Part shown: one piece after another, positions 35,516 to 48,664 of the stretch
Position numbering within the stretch: position 1 is the stretch's first letter
Layout of the letters: each line of letters begins with the position of its first letter
The notes under the pieces: generated by a model
Database searches by the model: none
What the model was told of the DNA's origin: nothing
Seen by the model: the letters and a program-made list of their open reading frames with translations, nothing else
Assembly: GCA_028671895.1 (NCBI GenBank)
Contig: JAPMAC010000231.1
Location: 7,218,001 to 7,282,000, forward strand
Direction of reading: 5' to 3'
DNA: 64,000 nucleotides
From: Oenanthe sinensis
Lineage: Eukaryota; Streptophyta; Magnoliopsida; Apiales; Apiaceae
Translations under genes and position numbers: made by a program

Positions 35516-36774
35516 AGCCAATAATGTTCCTACAAGATTTGACAAGTTTTTTCCAAATTCAAACGAGTCAAGAATGAAGATACAAGTTGTTTCCGAGTTC
35601 GAACGAGTCACATATGAAGTCTCAAATTGTTATGAATTGTTTTGAAGTTTAAACGAGCCAATAATGCTCCTACAAGTGTTTACAAGTTGTTTCCATGTAC
35701 AAACGAGTCAAGAATTAAGCTACCAGTTGTTTCCGAGTTCGAACGAGTCAAGAATGAAGCCTCAAATTGTTATGAATTGTTTTCATCTTAAAATGAACCA
35801 ATAATATTCTTACAAGAGTTTACAAGTTGTTTCCATGTTCAAACGAGTCAAGAATGAAGCTAAAAGTTGTTTTCGAGTTCGAACGAGTCAAGAATGAAGC
35901 CTCAAATTGTTATGAATTGTTTTGATGTTTAAACGAGCCAATAATGCTCCTACAAGTGTTTACAAGTTATTTCCATGTTCAATCGAGTTAAGAATGAAGC
36001 TACAAGTTGTTTCCGAGTTCGAACGAGTCAAGAATGAAGCCTCAAATTGTTATGAATTGTTTTGATGTTTAAACGAGCCAACAATGTTCCTACAAGAGTT
36101 TACAAGTTGTTTCTATGTTTTAACGAGTCAAGAATAAAGCTAAAAGTTGTTTCAATGTTAGAACGAGTCAAGAATGAAATCATAAATTATTATGAGTTTT
36201 TTTATTTTTAAACGAGCAAATAATGCTCCTACAAGTGTTTACAAGTTGTTTCCATGTTCAAACGAGTCAAGAATGAAGCTACAAGTTGTTTCCAAGTTCG
36301 AACGAGTCAAGAATGAAGTCTCAAATTGTTACGAATTGTTTTTATATTTAAACAAGACAATAATGCTCCTACAGGTGTTTACAAGTTGTTTCCATGTTCA
36401 AACGAGACAAGAATGAAGCTACAAGGTGTTTTCGAGTTCGAACGACTCAAGAACGAAGTCTCAAATTGTTAAGAATTGTTTTTATGTTTAAACGAGTCAA
36501 TAATGCTCCTACAAGTGTTTAGAAGTTGTTTCCATGACTAAACGAGTCAAGAATGAAGCTACAAGTTGTTTCTGAGTTCGAACGTGTCAAGAATGAAGCC
36601 TTAAATTGTTATGAATTGTTTTGATGTTTAAACGAGCCAATAATGCTCCTACAAGTGTTAACAAGTTGTTTCCATGTTCAAAAGAGACAAGAATAAAGCT
36701 ACTAGTTCTTTTCGAGTTTGAACGAGTCAAGAATGAAGTCTTAAATTGTTATGAATTGTTTTCATGTTTAAACA
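35516..36774 (+). repeat. HOR unit 27, 9-mer, 1259 bp
   Basis: CATATG in A, AAACAAGAC after F, GAAGCCTTAAATT in I; repeats unit 25 at an offset of 2658 bp. Confidence 0.93.
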
Positions 36775-38173
36775 AGCCAATAATGTTCCTACAAGATTTG
36801 ACAAGTTTTTTCCAAATTCAAACGAGTCAAGAATGAAGATACAAGTTGTTTCCGAGTTCGAACGAGTCAAGAATGAAGTCTCAAATTGTTATGAATTGTT
36901 TTGAAGTTTAAATGAGCCAATAATGCTCCTACAAGTGTTTACAAGTTGTTTCCATGTACAAACGAGTCAAGAATTAAGCTACCAGTTGTATCCGAGTTCG
37001 AACGAGTCAAGAATGAAGCCTCAAATTGTTATGAATTCTTTTCATCTTAAAATGAACCAATAATGTTCTTACAAGAGTTTACAAGTTGTTTCCATGTTCA
37101 AACGAGTCAAGAATGATGCTAAAAGTTGTTTTCGAGTTCGAACGAGTCAAGAATGAAGCCTCAAATTGTTATGAATTGTTTTGATGTTTAAACGAGCCAA
37201 TAATGCTCCTACAAGTGTTTACAAGTTATTTCCATGTTCAATCGAGTTAAGAATGAAGCTACAAGTTGTTTCCGAGTTCGAACGAGTCAAGAATGAAGCC
37301 TCAAATTGTTATGAATTGTTTTGATGTTTAAACGAGCCAACAATGTTCCTACAAGAGTTTACAAGTTGTTTCTATGTTCTAACGAGTCAAGAATAAAGCT
37401 AAAAGTTGTTTCAATGTTAGAACGAGTCAAGAATGAAATCATAAATTATTATGAGTTTTTTTATTTTTAAACGAGCCAATAATGCTCCTACAAGTGTTTA
37501 CAAGTTGTTTCCATGTTCAAACGAGTCAAGAATGAAGCTACAAGTAGTTTCCAAGTTCGAACGAGTCAAGAATGAAGCCTCAAATTCTTACGAATTGTTT
37601 TTATATTTAAATGAGACAATAATGCTCCTACAGGTGTTTACAAGTTGTTTCCATGTTCAAACGAGACAAGAATGAAGCTACAAGGTGTTTTCGAGTTCGA
37701 ACGACTCAAGAACGAAGTCTCAAATTGTTAAGAATTGTTTTGATGTTTAAACGAGCCAATAATGCTCCTACAAGTGTTTACAAGTTGTTTCCATGTTCAA
37801 ACGAGAGAAGAATGAAGCTACAAGTTGTTTTCGAGTTCGAACGACTCAAGAATGAAATCTCAAATTGTTAAGAATTGTTTTGATGTTTAAACGAGCCAAT
37901 AATGCTCCTACAAGTGTTTAGAAGTTGTTTCCATGACTAAACGAGTCAAGAATGAAGCTACAAGTTGTTTCTGAGTTCGAACGTGTTAAGAATGAAACCT
38001 TAAATTGTTATGAATTGTTTTGATGTTTAAACGAGCCAATAATGCTCCTACAAGTGTTAACAAGTTGTTTCCATGTTCAAAAGAGACAAGAATAAAGCTA
38101 CTAGTTCTTTTCGAGTTTGAACGAGTCAAGAATGAAGTCTTAAATTGTTATGAATTGTTTTCATGTTTAAACA
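36775..38173 (+). repeat. HOR unit 28, 10-mer, 1399 bp
   Basis: Repeats unit 26 at 2658 bp with the same linked trio. Private GTTGTATCCGAG in class B (about 36986). Confidence 0.93.
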
Positions 38174-39432
38174 AGCCAATAATGTTCCTACAAGATTTGA
38201 CAAGTTTTTTCCAAATTCAAACGAGTCAAGAATGAAGATACAAGTTGTTTCCGAGTTCGAACGAGTCACATATGAAGTCTCAAATTGTTATGAATTGTTT
38301 TGAAGTTTAAGCGAGCCAATAATGCTCCTACAAGTGTTTACAAGTTGTTTCCATGTACAAACGAGTCAAGAATTAAGCTACCAGTTGTTTCCGAGTTCGA
38401 ACGAGTCAAGAATGAAGCCTCAAATTGTTATGAATTGTTTTCATCTTAAAATGAACCAATAATATTCTTACAAGAGTTTACAAGTTGTTTCCATGTTCAA
38501 ACGAGTCAAGAATGAAGCTAAAAGTTGTTTTCGAGTTCGAACGAGTCAAGAATGAAGTCTCAAATTGTTATGAATTGTTTTGATGTTTAAACGAGCCAAT
38601 AATGCTCCTACAAGTGTTTACAAGTTATTTCCATGTTCAAACAAGTTAAGAATGAAGCTACAAGTTGTTTCCGAGTTCGAACGAGTCAAGAATGAAGCCT
38701 CAAATTGTTATGAATTGTTTTGATGTTTAAACGAGCCAACAATGTTCCTACAAGAGTTTACAAGTTGTTTCTATGTTCTAACGAGTCAAGAATAAAGCTA
38801 AAAGTTGTTTCAATGTTAGAACGAGTCAAGAATGAAATCATAAATTATTATGAGTTTTTTTATTTTTAAACGAGTAAATAATGCTCCTACAAGTGTTTAC
38901 AAGTTGTTTCCATGTTCAAACGAGTCAAGAATGAAGCTACAAGTTGTTTCCAAGTTCGAACGAGTCAAGAATGAAGTCTCAAATTGTTACGAATTGTTTT
39001 TATATTTAAACGAGACAATAATGCTCCTACAGGTGTTTACAAGTTGTTTCCATGTTCAAACGAGACAAGAATGAAGCTACAAGGTGTTTTCGAGTTCGAA
39101 CGACTCAAGAACGAAGTCTCAAATTGTTAAGAATTGTTTTTATGTTTAAACGAGTCAATAATGCTCCTACAAGTGTTTAGAAGTTGTTTCCATGACTAAA
39201 CGAGTCAAGAATGAAGCTACAAGTTGTTTCTGAGTTCGAACGTGTCAAGAATGAAGCCTCAAATTGTTATGAATTGTTTTGATGTTTAAACGAGCCAATA
39301 ATGCTCCTACAAGTGTTAACAAGTTGTTTCCATGTTCAAAAGAGACAAGAATAAAGCTACTAGTTCTTTTCGAGTTTGAACGAGTCAAGAATGAAGTCTT
39401 AAATTGTTATGAATTGTTTTCATGTTTAAACA
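38174..39432 (+). repeat. HOR unit 29, 9-mer, 1259 bp
   Basis: CATATG and AAGCGAGCC after class A, CAAACAAG in D, AGTAAATAAT at the start of F (lineage of unit 13). Confidence 0.93.
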
Positions 39433-40831
39433 AGCCAATAATGTTCCTACAAGATTTGACAAGTTTTTTCCAAATTCAAACGAGTCAAGAATGAAGATAC
39501 AAGTTGTTTCCGAGTTCGAACGAGTCACATATGAAGTCTCAAATTGTTATGAATTGTTTTGAAGTTTAAGCGAGCCAATAATGCTCCTACAAGTGTTTAC
39601 AAGTTGTTTCCATGTACAAACGAGTCAAGAATTAAGCTACCAGTTGTTTCCGAGTTCGAACGAGTCAAGAATGAAGCCTCAAATTGTTATGAATTCTTTT
39701 CATCTTAAAATGAACCAATAATGTTCTTACAAGAGTTTACAAGTTGTTTCCATGTTCAAACGAGTCAAGAATGATGCTAAAAGTTGTTTTCGAGTTCGAA
39801 CGAGTCAAGAATGAAGCCTCAAATTGTTATGAATTGTTTTGATGTTTAAACGAGCCAATAATGCTCCTACAAGTGTTTACAAGTTATTTCCATGTTCAAT
39901 CGAGTTAAGAATGAAGCTACAAGTTGTTTCCGAGTTCGAACGAGTCAAGAATGAAGCCTCAAATTGTTATGAATTGTTTTGATGTTTAAACGAGCCAACA
40001 ATGTTCCTACAAGAGTTTACAAGTTGTTTCTATGTTCTAACGAGTCAAGAATAAAGCTAAAAGTTGTTTCAATGTTAGAACGAGTCAAGAATGAAATCAT
40101 AAATTATTATGAGTTTTTTTATTTTTAAACGAGCCAATAATGCTCCTACAAGTGTTTACAAGTTGTTTCCATGTTCAAACGAGTCAAGAATGAAGCTACA
40201 AGTAGTTTCCAAGTTCGAACGAGTCAAGAATGAAGCCTCAAATTCTTACGAATTGTTTTTATATTTAAATGAGACAATAATGCTCCTACAGGTGTTTACA
40301 AGTTGTTTCCATGTTCAAACGAGACAAGAATGAAGCTACAAGGTGTTTTCGAGTTCGAACGACTCAAGAACGAAGTCTCAAATTGTTAAGAATTGTTTTG
40401 ATGTTTAAACGAGCCAATAATGCTCCTACAAGTGTTTACAAGTTGTTTCCATGTTCAAACGAGAGAAGAATGAAGCTACAAGTTGTTTTCGAGTTCGAAC
40501 GACTCAAGAATGAAATCTCAAATTGTTAAGAATTGTTTTGATGTTTAAACGAGCCAATAATGCTCCTACAAGTGTTTAGAAGTTGTTTCCATGACTAAAC
40601 GAGTCAAGAATGAAGCTACAAGTTGTTTCTGAGTTCGAACGTGTTAAGAATGAAACCTTAAATTGTTATGAATTGTTTTGATGTTTAAACGAGCCAATAA
40701 TGCTCCTACAAGTGTTAACAAGTTGTTTCCATGTTCAAAAGAGACAAGAATAAAGCTACTAGTTCTTTTCGAGTTTGAACGAGTCAAGAATGAAGTCTTA
40801 AATTGTTATGAATTGTTTTCATGTTTAAACA
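39433..40831 (+). repeat. HOR unit 30, recombinant 10-mer, 1399 bp
   Basis: Class A is 9-mer type (CATATG about 39528, AAGCGAGCC about 39568). From the end of class B onward it is 10-mer type (GAATTC about 39692, GATGCTAAAAG, class H, and the ACAAGTAGTTTCC trio). The exchange point lies between about 39568 and 39695. Confidence 0.92.
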
Positions 40832-42090
40832 AGCCAATAATGTTCCTACAAGATTTGACAAGTTTTTTCCAAATTCAAACGAGTCAAGAATGAAGATACA
40901 AGTTGTTTCCGAGTTCGAACGAGTCACATATGAAGTCTCAAATTGTTATGAATTGTTTTGAAGTTTAAGCGAGCCAATAATGCTCCTACAAGTGTTTACA
41001 AGTTGTTTCCATGTACAAACGAGTCAAGAATTAAGCTACCAGTTGTTTCCGAGTTCGAACGAGTCAAGAATGAAGCCTCAAATTGTTATGAATTGTTTTC
41101 ATCTTAAAATGAACCAATAATATTCTTACAAGAGTTTACAAGTTGTTTCCATGTTCAAACGAGTCAAGAATGAAGCTAAAAGTTGTTTTCGAGTTCGAAC
41201 GAGTCAAGAATGAAGTCTCAAATTGTTATGAATTGTTTTGATGTTTAAACGAGCCAATAATGCTCCTACAAGTGTTTACAAGTTATTTCCATGTTCAAAC
41301 AAGTTAAGAATGAAGCTACAAGTTGTTTCCGAGTTCGAACGAGTCAAGAATGAAGCCTCAAATTGTTATGAATTGTTTTGATGTTTAAACGAGCCAACAA
41401 TGTTCCTACAAGAGTTTACAAGTTGTTTCTATGTTCTAACGAGTCAAGAATAAAGCTAAAAGTTGTTTCAATGTTAGAACGAGTCAAGAATGAAATCATA
41501 AATTATTATGAGTTTTTTTATTTTTAAACGAGTAAATAATGCTCCTACAAGTGTTTACAAGTTGTTTCCATGTTCAAACGAGTCAAGAATGAAGCTACAA
41601 GTTGTTTCCAAGTTCGAACGAGTCAAGAATGAAGTCTCAAATTGTTACGAATTGTTTTTATATTTAAACGAGACAATAATGCTCCTACAGGTGTTTACAA
41701 GTTGTTTCCATGTTCAAACGAGACAAGAATGAAGCTACAAGGTGTTTTCGAGTTCGAACGACTCAAGAACGAAGTCTCAAATTGTTAAGAATTGTTTTTA
41801 TGTTTAAACGAGTCAATAATGCTCCTACAAGTGTTTAGAAGTTGTTTCCATGACTAAACGAGTCAAGAATGAAGCTACAAGTTGTTTCTGAGTTCGAACG
41901 TGTCAAGAATGAAGCCTCAAATTGTTATGAATTGTTTTGATGTTTAAACGAGCCAATAATGCTCCTACAAGTGTTAACAAGTTGTTTCCATGTTCAAAAG
42001 AGACAAGAATAAAGCTACTAGTTCTTTTCGAGTTTGAACGAGTCAAGAATGAAGTCTTAAATTGTTATGAATTGTTTTCATGTTTAAACA
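40832..42090 (+). repeat. HOR unit 31, 9-mer, 1259 bp
   Basis: CATATG, AAGCGAGCC, CAAACAAG, AGTAAATAAT; same lineage as unit 29. It begins a run of three 9-mers in a row (units 31-33). Confidence 0.93.
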
Positions 42091-43348
42091 AGCCAATAAT
42101 GTTCCTACAAGATTTGACAAGTTTTTTCCAAATTCAAACGAGTCAAGAATGAAGATACAAGTTGTTTCCGAGTTCGAACGAGTCACATATGAAGTCTCAA
42201 ATTGTTATGAATTGTTTTGAAGTTTAAACGAGCCAATAATGCTCCTACAAGTGTTTACAAGTTGTTTCCATGTACAAACGAGTCAAGAATTAAGCTACCA
42301 GTTGTTTCCGAGTTCGAACGAGTCAAGAATGAAGCCTCAAATTGTTATGAATTGTTTTCATCTTAAAATGAACCAATAATATTCTTACAAGAGTTTACAA
42401 GTTGTTTCCATGTTCAAACGAGTCAAGAATGAAGCTAAAAGTTGTTTTCGAGTTCGAACGAGTCAAGAATGAAGCCTCAAATTGTTATGAATTGTTTTGA
42501 TGTTTAAACGAGCCAATAATGCTCCTACAAGTGTTTACAAGTTATTTCCATGTTCAATCGAGTTAAGAATGAAGCTACAAGTTGTTTCCGAGTTCGAACG
42601 AGTCAAGAATGAAGCCTCAAATTGTTATGAATTGTTTTGATGTTTAAACGAGCCAACAATGTTCCTACAAGAGTTTACAAGTTGTTTCTATGTTTTAACG
42701 AGTCAAGAATAAAGCTAAAAGTTGTTTCAATGTTAGAACGAGTCAAGAATGAAATCATAAATTATTATGAGTTTTTTATTTTTAAACGAGCAAATAATGC
42801 TCCTACAAGTGTTTACAAGTTGTTTCCATGTTCAAACGAGTCAAGAATGAAGCTACAAGTTGTTTCCAAGTTCGAACGAGTCAAGAATGAAGTCTCAAAT
42901 TGTTATGAATTGTTTTTATATTTAAACGAGACAATAATGCTCCTACAGGTGTTTACAAGTTGTTTCCATGTTCAAACGAGACAAGAATGAAGCTACAAGG
43001 TGTTTTCGAGTTCGAACGACTCAAGAACGAAGTCTCAAATTGTTAAGAATTGTTTTTATGTTTAAACGAGTCAATAATGCTCCTACAAGTGTTTAGAAGT
43101 TGTTTCCATGACTAAACGAGTCAAGAATGAAGCTACAAGTTGTTTCTGAGTTCGAACGTGTCAAGAATGAAGCCTCAAATTGTTATGAATTGTTTTGATG
43201 TTTAAACGAGCCAATAATGCTCCTACAAGTGTTAACAAGTTGTTTCCATGTTCAAAAGAGACAAGAATAAAGCTACTAGTTCTTTTCGAGTTTGAACGAG
43301 TCAAGAATGAAGTCTTAAATTGTTATGAATTGTTTTCATGTTTAAACA
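42091..43348 (+). repeat. HOR unit 32, 9-mer, 1258 bp
   Basis: CATATG, CAATCGAG and T6 class E (138 bp): lineage of units 7, 9, 19, 21, 22 and 24. It is the only T6 unit in the right half of the window. Confidence 0.93.
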
Positions 43349-44607
43349 AGCCAATAATGTTCCTACAAGATTTGACAAGTTTTTTCCAAATTCAAACGAG
43401 TCAAGAATGAAGATACAAGTTGTTTCCGAGTTCGAACGAGTCACATATGAAGTCTCAAATTGTTATGAATTGTTTTGAAGTTTAAACGAGCCAATAATGC
43501 TCCTACAAGTGTTTACAAGTTGTTTCCATGTACAAACGAGTCAAGAATTAAGCTACCAGTTGTTTCCGAGTTCGAACGAGTCAAGAATGAAGCCTCAAAT
43601 TGTTATGAATTGTTTTCATCTTAAAATGAACCAATAATATTCTTACAAGAGTTTACAAGTTGTTTCCATGTTCAAACGAGTCAAGAATGAAGCTAAAAGT
43701 TGTTTTCGAGTTCGAACGAGTCAAGAATGAAGCCTCAAATTGTTATGAATTGTTTTGATGTTTAAACGAGCCAATAATGCTCCTACAAGTGTTTACAAGT
43801 TATTTCCATGTTCAATCGAGTTAAGAATGAAGCTACAAGTTGTTTCCGAGTTCGAACGAGTCAAGAATGAAGCCTCAAATTGTTATGAATTGTTTTGATG
43901 TTTAAACGAGCCAACAATGTTCCTACAAGAGTTTACAAGTTGTTTCTATGTTTTAACGAGTCAAGAATAAAGCTAAAAGTTGTTTCAATGTTAGAACGAG
44001 TCAAGAATGAAATCATAAATTATTATGAGTTTTTTTATTTTTAAACGAGCAAATAATGCTCCTACAAGTGTTTACAAGTTGTTTCCATGTTCAAACGAGT
44101 CAAGAATGAAGCTACAAGTTGTTTCCAAGTTCGAACGAGTCAAGAATGAAGTCTCAAATTGTTACGAATTGTTTTTATATTTAAACAAGACAATAATGCT
44201 CCTACAGGTGTTTACAAGTTGTTTCCATGTTCAAACGAGACAAGAATGAAGCTACAAGGTGTTTTCGAGTTCGAACGACTCAAGAACGAAGTCTCAAATT
44301 GTTAAGAATTGTTTTTATGTTTAAACGAGTCAATAATGCTCCTACAAGTGTTTAGAAGTTGTTTCCATGACTAAACGAGTCAAGAATGAAGCTACAAGTT
44401 GTTTCTGAGTTCGAACGTGTCAAGAATGAAGCCTTAAATTGTTATGAATTGTTTTGATGTTTAAACGAGCCAATAATGCTCCTACAAGTGTTAACAAGTT
44501 GTTTCCATGTTCAAAAGAGACAAGAATAAAGCTACTAGTTCTTTTCGAGTTTGAACGAGTCAAGAATGAAGTCTTAAATTGTTATGAATTGTTTTCATGT
44601 TTAAACA
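43349..44607 (+). repeat. HOR unit 33, 9-mer, 1259 bp
   Basis: CATATG, T7 class E, AAACAAGAC after F, GAAGCCTTAAATT in I; matches units 25 and 27. Confidence 0.93.
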
Positions 44608-46006
44608 AGCCAATAATGTTCCTACAAGATTTGACAAGTTTTTTCCAAATTCAAACGAGTCAAGAATGAAGATACAAGTTGTTTCCGAGTTCGAACGAGT
44701 CAAGAATGAAGTCTCAAATTGTTATGAATTGTTTTGAAGTTTAAATGAGCCAATAATGCTCCTACAAGTGTTTACAAGTTGTTTCCATGTACAAACGAGT
44801 CAAGAATTAAGCTACCAGTTGTTTCCGAGTTCGAACGAGTCAAGAATGAAGCCTCAAATTGTTATGAATTCTTTTCATCTTAAAATGAACCAATAATGTT
44901 CTTACAAGAGTTTACAAGTTGTTTCCATGTTCAAACGAGTCAAGAATGATGCTAAAAGTTGTTTTCGAGTTCGAACGAGTCAAGAATGAAGCCTCAAATT
45001 GTTATGAATTGTTTTGATGTTTAAACGAGCCAATAATGCTCCTACAAGTGTTTACAAGTTATTTCCATGTTCAATCGAGTTAAGAATGAAGCTACAAGTT
45101 GTTTCCGAGTTCGAACGAGTCAAGAATGAAGCCTCAAATTGTTATGAATTGTTTTGATGTTTAAACGAGCCAACAATGTTCCTACAAGAGTTTACAAGTT
45201 GTTTCTATGTTCTAACGAGTCAAGAATAAAGCTAAAAGTTGTTTCAATGTTAGAACGAGTCAAGAATGAAATCATAAATTATTATGAGTTTTTTTATTTT
45301 TAAACGAGCCAATAATGCTCCTACAAGTGTTTACAAGTTGTTTCCATGTTCAAACGAGTCAAGAATGAAGCTACAAGTAGTTTCCAAGTTCGAACGAGTC
45401 AAGAATGAAGCCTCAAATTCTTACGAATTGTTTTTATATTTAAATGAGACAATAATGCTCCTACAGGTGTTTACAAGTTGTTTCCATGTTCAAACGAGAC
45501 AAGAATGAAGCTACAAGGTGTTTTCGAGTTCGAACGACTCAAGAACGAAGTCTCAAATTGTTAAGAATTGTTTTGATGTTTAAACGAGCCAATAATGCTC
45601 CTACAAGTGTTTACAAGTTGTTTCCATGTTCAAACGAGAGAAGAATGAAGCTACAAGTTGTTTTCGAGTTCGAACGACTCAAGAATGAAATCTCAAATTG
45701 TTAAGAATTGTTTTGATGTTTAAACGAGCCAATAATGCTCCTACAAGTGTTTAGAAGTTGTTTCCATGACTAAACGAGTCAAGAATGAAGCTACAAGTTG
45801 TTTCTGAGTTCGAACGTGTTAAGAATGAAACCTTAAATTGTTATGAATTGTTTTGATGTTTAAACGAGCCAATAATGCTCCTACAAGTGTTAACAAGTTG
45901 TTTCCATGTTCAAAAGAGACAAGAATAAAGCTACTAGTTCTTTTCGAGTTTGAACGAGTCAAGAATGAAGTCTTAAATTGTTATGAATTGTTTTCATGTT
46001 TAAACA
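44608..46006 (+). repeat. HOR unit 34, 10-mer, 1399 bp
   Basis: 10-mer haplotype with the ACAAGTAGTTTCC, GAAGCCTC and ACGTGTTAAG trio. Confidence 0.93.
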
Positions 46007-47265
46007 AGCCAATAATGTTCCTACAAGATTTGACAAGTTTTTTCCAAATTCAAACGAGTCAAGAATGAAGATACAAGTTGTTTCCGAGTTCGAACGAGTC
46101 ACATATGAAGTCTCAAATTGTTATGAATTGTTTTGAAGTTTAAGCGAGCCAATAATGCTCCTACAAGTGTTTACAAGTTGTTTCCATGTACAAACGAGTC
46201 AAGAATTAAGCTACCAGTTGTTTCCGAGTTCGAACGAGTCAAGAATGAAGCCTCAAATTGTTATGAATTGTTTTCATCTTAAAATGAACCAATAATATTC
46301 TTACAAGAGTTTACAAGTTGTTTCCATGTTCAAACGAGTCAAGAATGAAGCTAAAAGTTGTTTTCGAGTTCGAACGAGTCAAGAATGAAGTCTCAAATTG
46401 TTATGAATTGTTTTGATGTTTAAACGAGCCAATAATGCTCCTACAAGTGTTTACAAGTTATTTCCATGTTCAAACAAGTTAAGAATGAAGCTACAAGTTG
46501 TTTCCGAGTTCGAACGAGTCAAGAATGAAGCCTCAAATTGTTATGAATTGTTTTGATGTTTAAACGAGCCAACAATGTTCCTACAAGAGTTTACAAGTTG
46601 TTTCTATGTTCTAACGAGTCAAGAATAAAGCTAAAAGTTGTTTCAATGTTAGAACGAGTCAAGAATGAAATCATAAATTATTATGAGTTTTTTTATTTTT
46701 AAACGAGTAAATAATGCTCCTACAAGTGTTTACAAGTTGTTTCCATGTTCAAACGAGTCAAGAATGAAGCTACAAGTTGTTTCCAAGTTCGAACGAGTCA
46801 AGAATGAAGTCTCAAATTGTTACGAATTGTTTTTATATTTAAACGAGACAATAATGCTCCTACAGGTGTTTACAAGTTGTTTCCATGTTCAAACGAGACA
46901 AGAATGAAGCTACAAGGTGTTTTCGAGTTCGAACGACTCAAGAACGAAGTCTCAAATTGTTAAGAATTGTTTTTATGTTTAAACGAGTCAATAATGCTCC
47001 TACAAGTGTTTAGAAGTTGTTTCCATGACTAAACGAGTCAAGAATGAAGCTACAAGTTGTTTCTGAGTTCGAACGTGTCAAGAATGAAGCCTTAAATTGT
47101 TATGAATTGTTTTGATGTTTAAACGAGCCAATAATGCTCCTACAAGTGTTAACAAGTTGTTTCCATGTTCAAAAGAGACAAGAATAAAGCTACTAGTTCT
47201 TTTCGAGTTTGAACGAGTCAAGAATGAAGTCTTAAATTGTTATGAATTGTTTTCATGTTTAAACA
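46007..47265 (+). repeat. HOR unit 35, 9-mer, 1259 bp
   Basis: CATATG, AAGCGAGCC, AGTAAATAAT (unit 13 lineage), but class I ends GAAGCCTTAAATT (about 47086), as in the AAACAAGAC lineage. It is therefore a mosaic of two 9-mer types. Confidence 0.92.
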
Positions 47266-48664
47266 AGCCAATAATGTTCCTACAAGATTTGACAAGTTTT
47301 TTCCAAATTCAAACGAGTCAAGAATGAAGATACAAGTTGTTTCCGAGTTCGAACGAGTCAAGAATGAAGTCTCAAATTGTTATGAATTGTTTTGAAGTTT
47401 AAATGAGCCAATAATGCTCCTACAAGTGTTTACAAGTTGTTTCCATGTACAAACGAGTCAAGAATTAAGCTACCAGTTGTTTCCGAGTTCGAACGAGTCA
47501 AGAATGAAGCCTCAAATTGTTATGAATTCTTTTCATCTTAAAATGAACCAATAATGTTCTTACAAGAGTTTACAAGTTGTTTCCATGTTCAAACGAGTCA
47601 AGAATGATGCTAAAAGTTGTTTTCGAGTTCGAACGAGTCAAGAATGAAGCCTCAAATTGTTATGAATTGTTTTGATGTTTAAACGAGCCAATAATGCTCC
47701 TACAAGTGTTTACAAGTTATTTCCATGTTCAATCGAGTTAAGAATGAAGCTACAAGTTGTTTCCGAGTTCGAACGAGTCAAGAATGAAGCCTCAAATTGT
47801 TATGAATTGTTTTGATGTTTAAACGAGCCAACAATGTTCCTACAAGAGTTTACAAGTTGTTTCTATGTTCTAACGAGTCAAGAATAAAGCTAAAAGTTGT
47901 TTCAATGTTAGAACGAGTCAAGAATGAAATCATAAATTATTATGAGTTTTTTTATTTTTAAACGAGCCAATAATGCTCCTACAAGTGTTTACAAGTTGTT
48001 TCCATGTTCAAACGAGTCAAGAATGAAGCTACAAGTAGTTTCCAAGTTCGAACGAGTCAAGAATGAAGCCTCAAATTCTTACGAATTGTTTTTATATTTA
48101 AATGAGACAATAATGCTCCTACAGGTGTTTACAAGTTGTTTCCATGTTCAAACGAGACAAGAATGAAGCTACAAGGTGTTTTCGAGTTCGAACGACTCAA
48201 GAACGAAGTCTCAAATTGTTAAGAATTGTTTTGATGTTTAAACGAGCCAATAATGCTCCTACAAGTGTTTACAAGTTGTTTCCATGTTCAAACGAGAGAA
48301 GAATGAAGCTACAAGTTGTTTTCGAGTTCGAACGACTCAAGAATGAAATCTCAAATTGTTAAGAATTGTTTTGATGTTTAAACGAGCCAATAATGCTCCT
48401 ACAAGTGTTTAGAAGTTGTTTCCATGACTAAACGAGTCAAGAATGAAGCTACAAGTTGTTTCTGAGTTCGAACGTGTTAAGAATGAAACCTTAAATTGTT
48501 ATGAATTGTTTTGATGTTTAAACGAGCCAATAATGCTCCTACAAGTGTTAACAAGTTGTTTCCATGTTCAAAAGAGACAAGAATAAAGCTACTAGTTCTT
48601 TTCGAGTTTGAACGAGTCAAGAATGAAGTCTTAAATTGTTATGAATTGTTTTCATGTTTAAACA
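47266..48664 (+). repeat. HOR unit 36, 10-mer, 1399 bp
   Basis: Repeats unit 34 at 2658 bp with the same linked trio in classes F and I. Confidence 0.93.

Larger units (their letters stand above)
32858..40831 (+). repeat. 19-mer super-repeat block 2 (three 9+10 pairs)
   Basis: Units 25-30 form three pairs of 2658 bp. All three 10-mers carry the ACAAGTAGTTTCC trio, so the pairs share a recent common source. The last 10-mer (unit 30) is recombinant in its class A. Confidence 0.9.
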
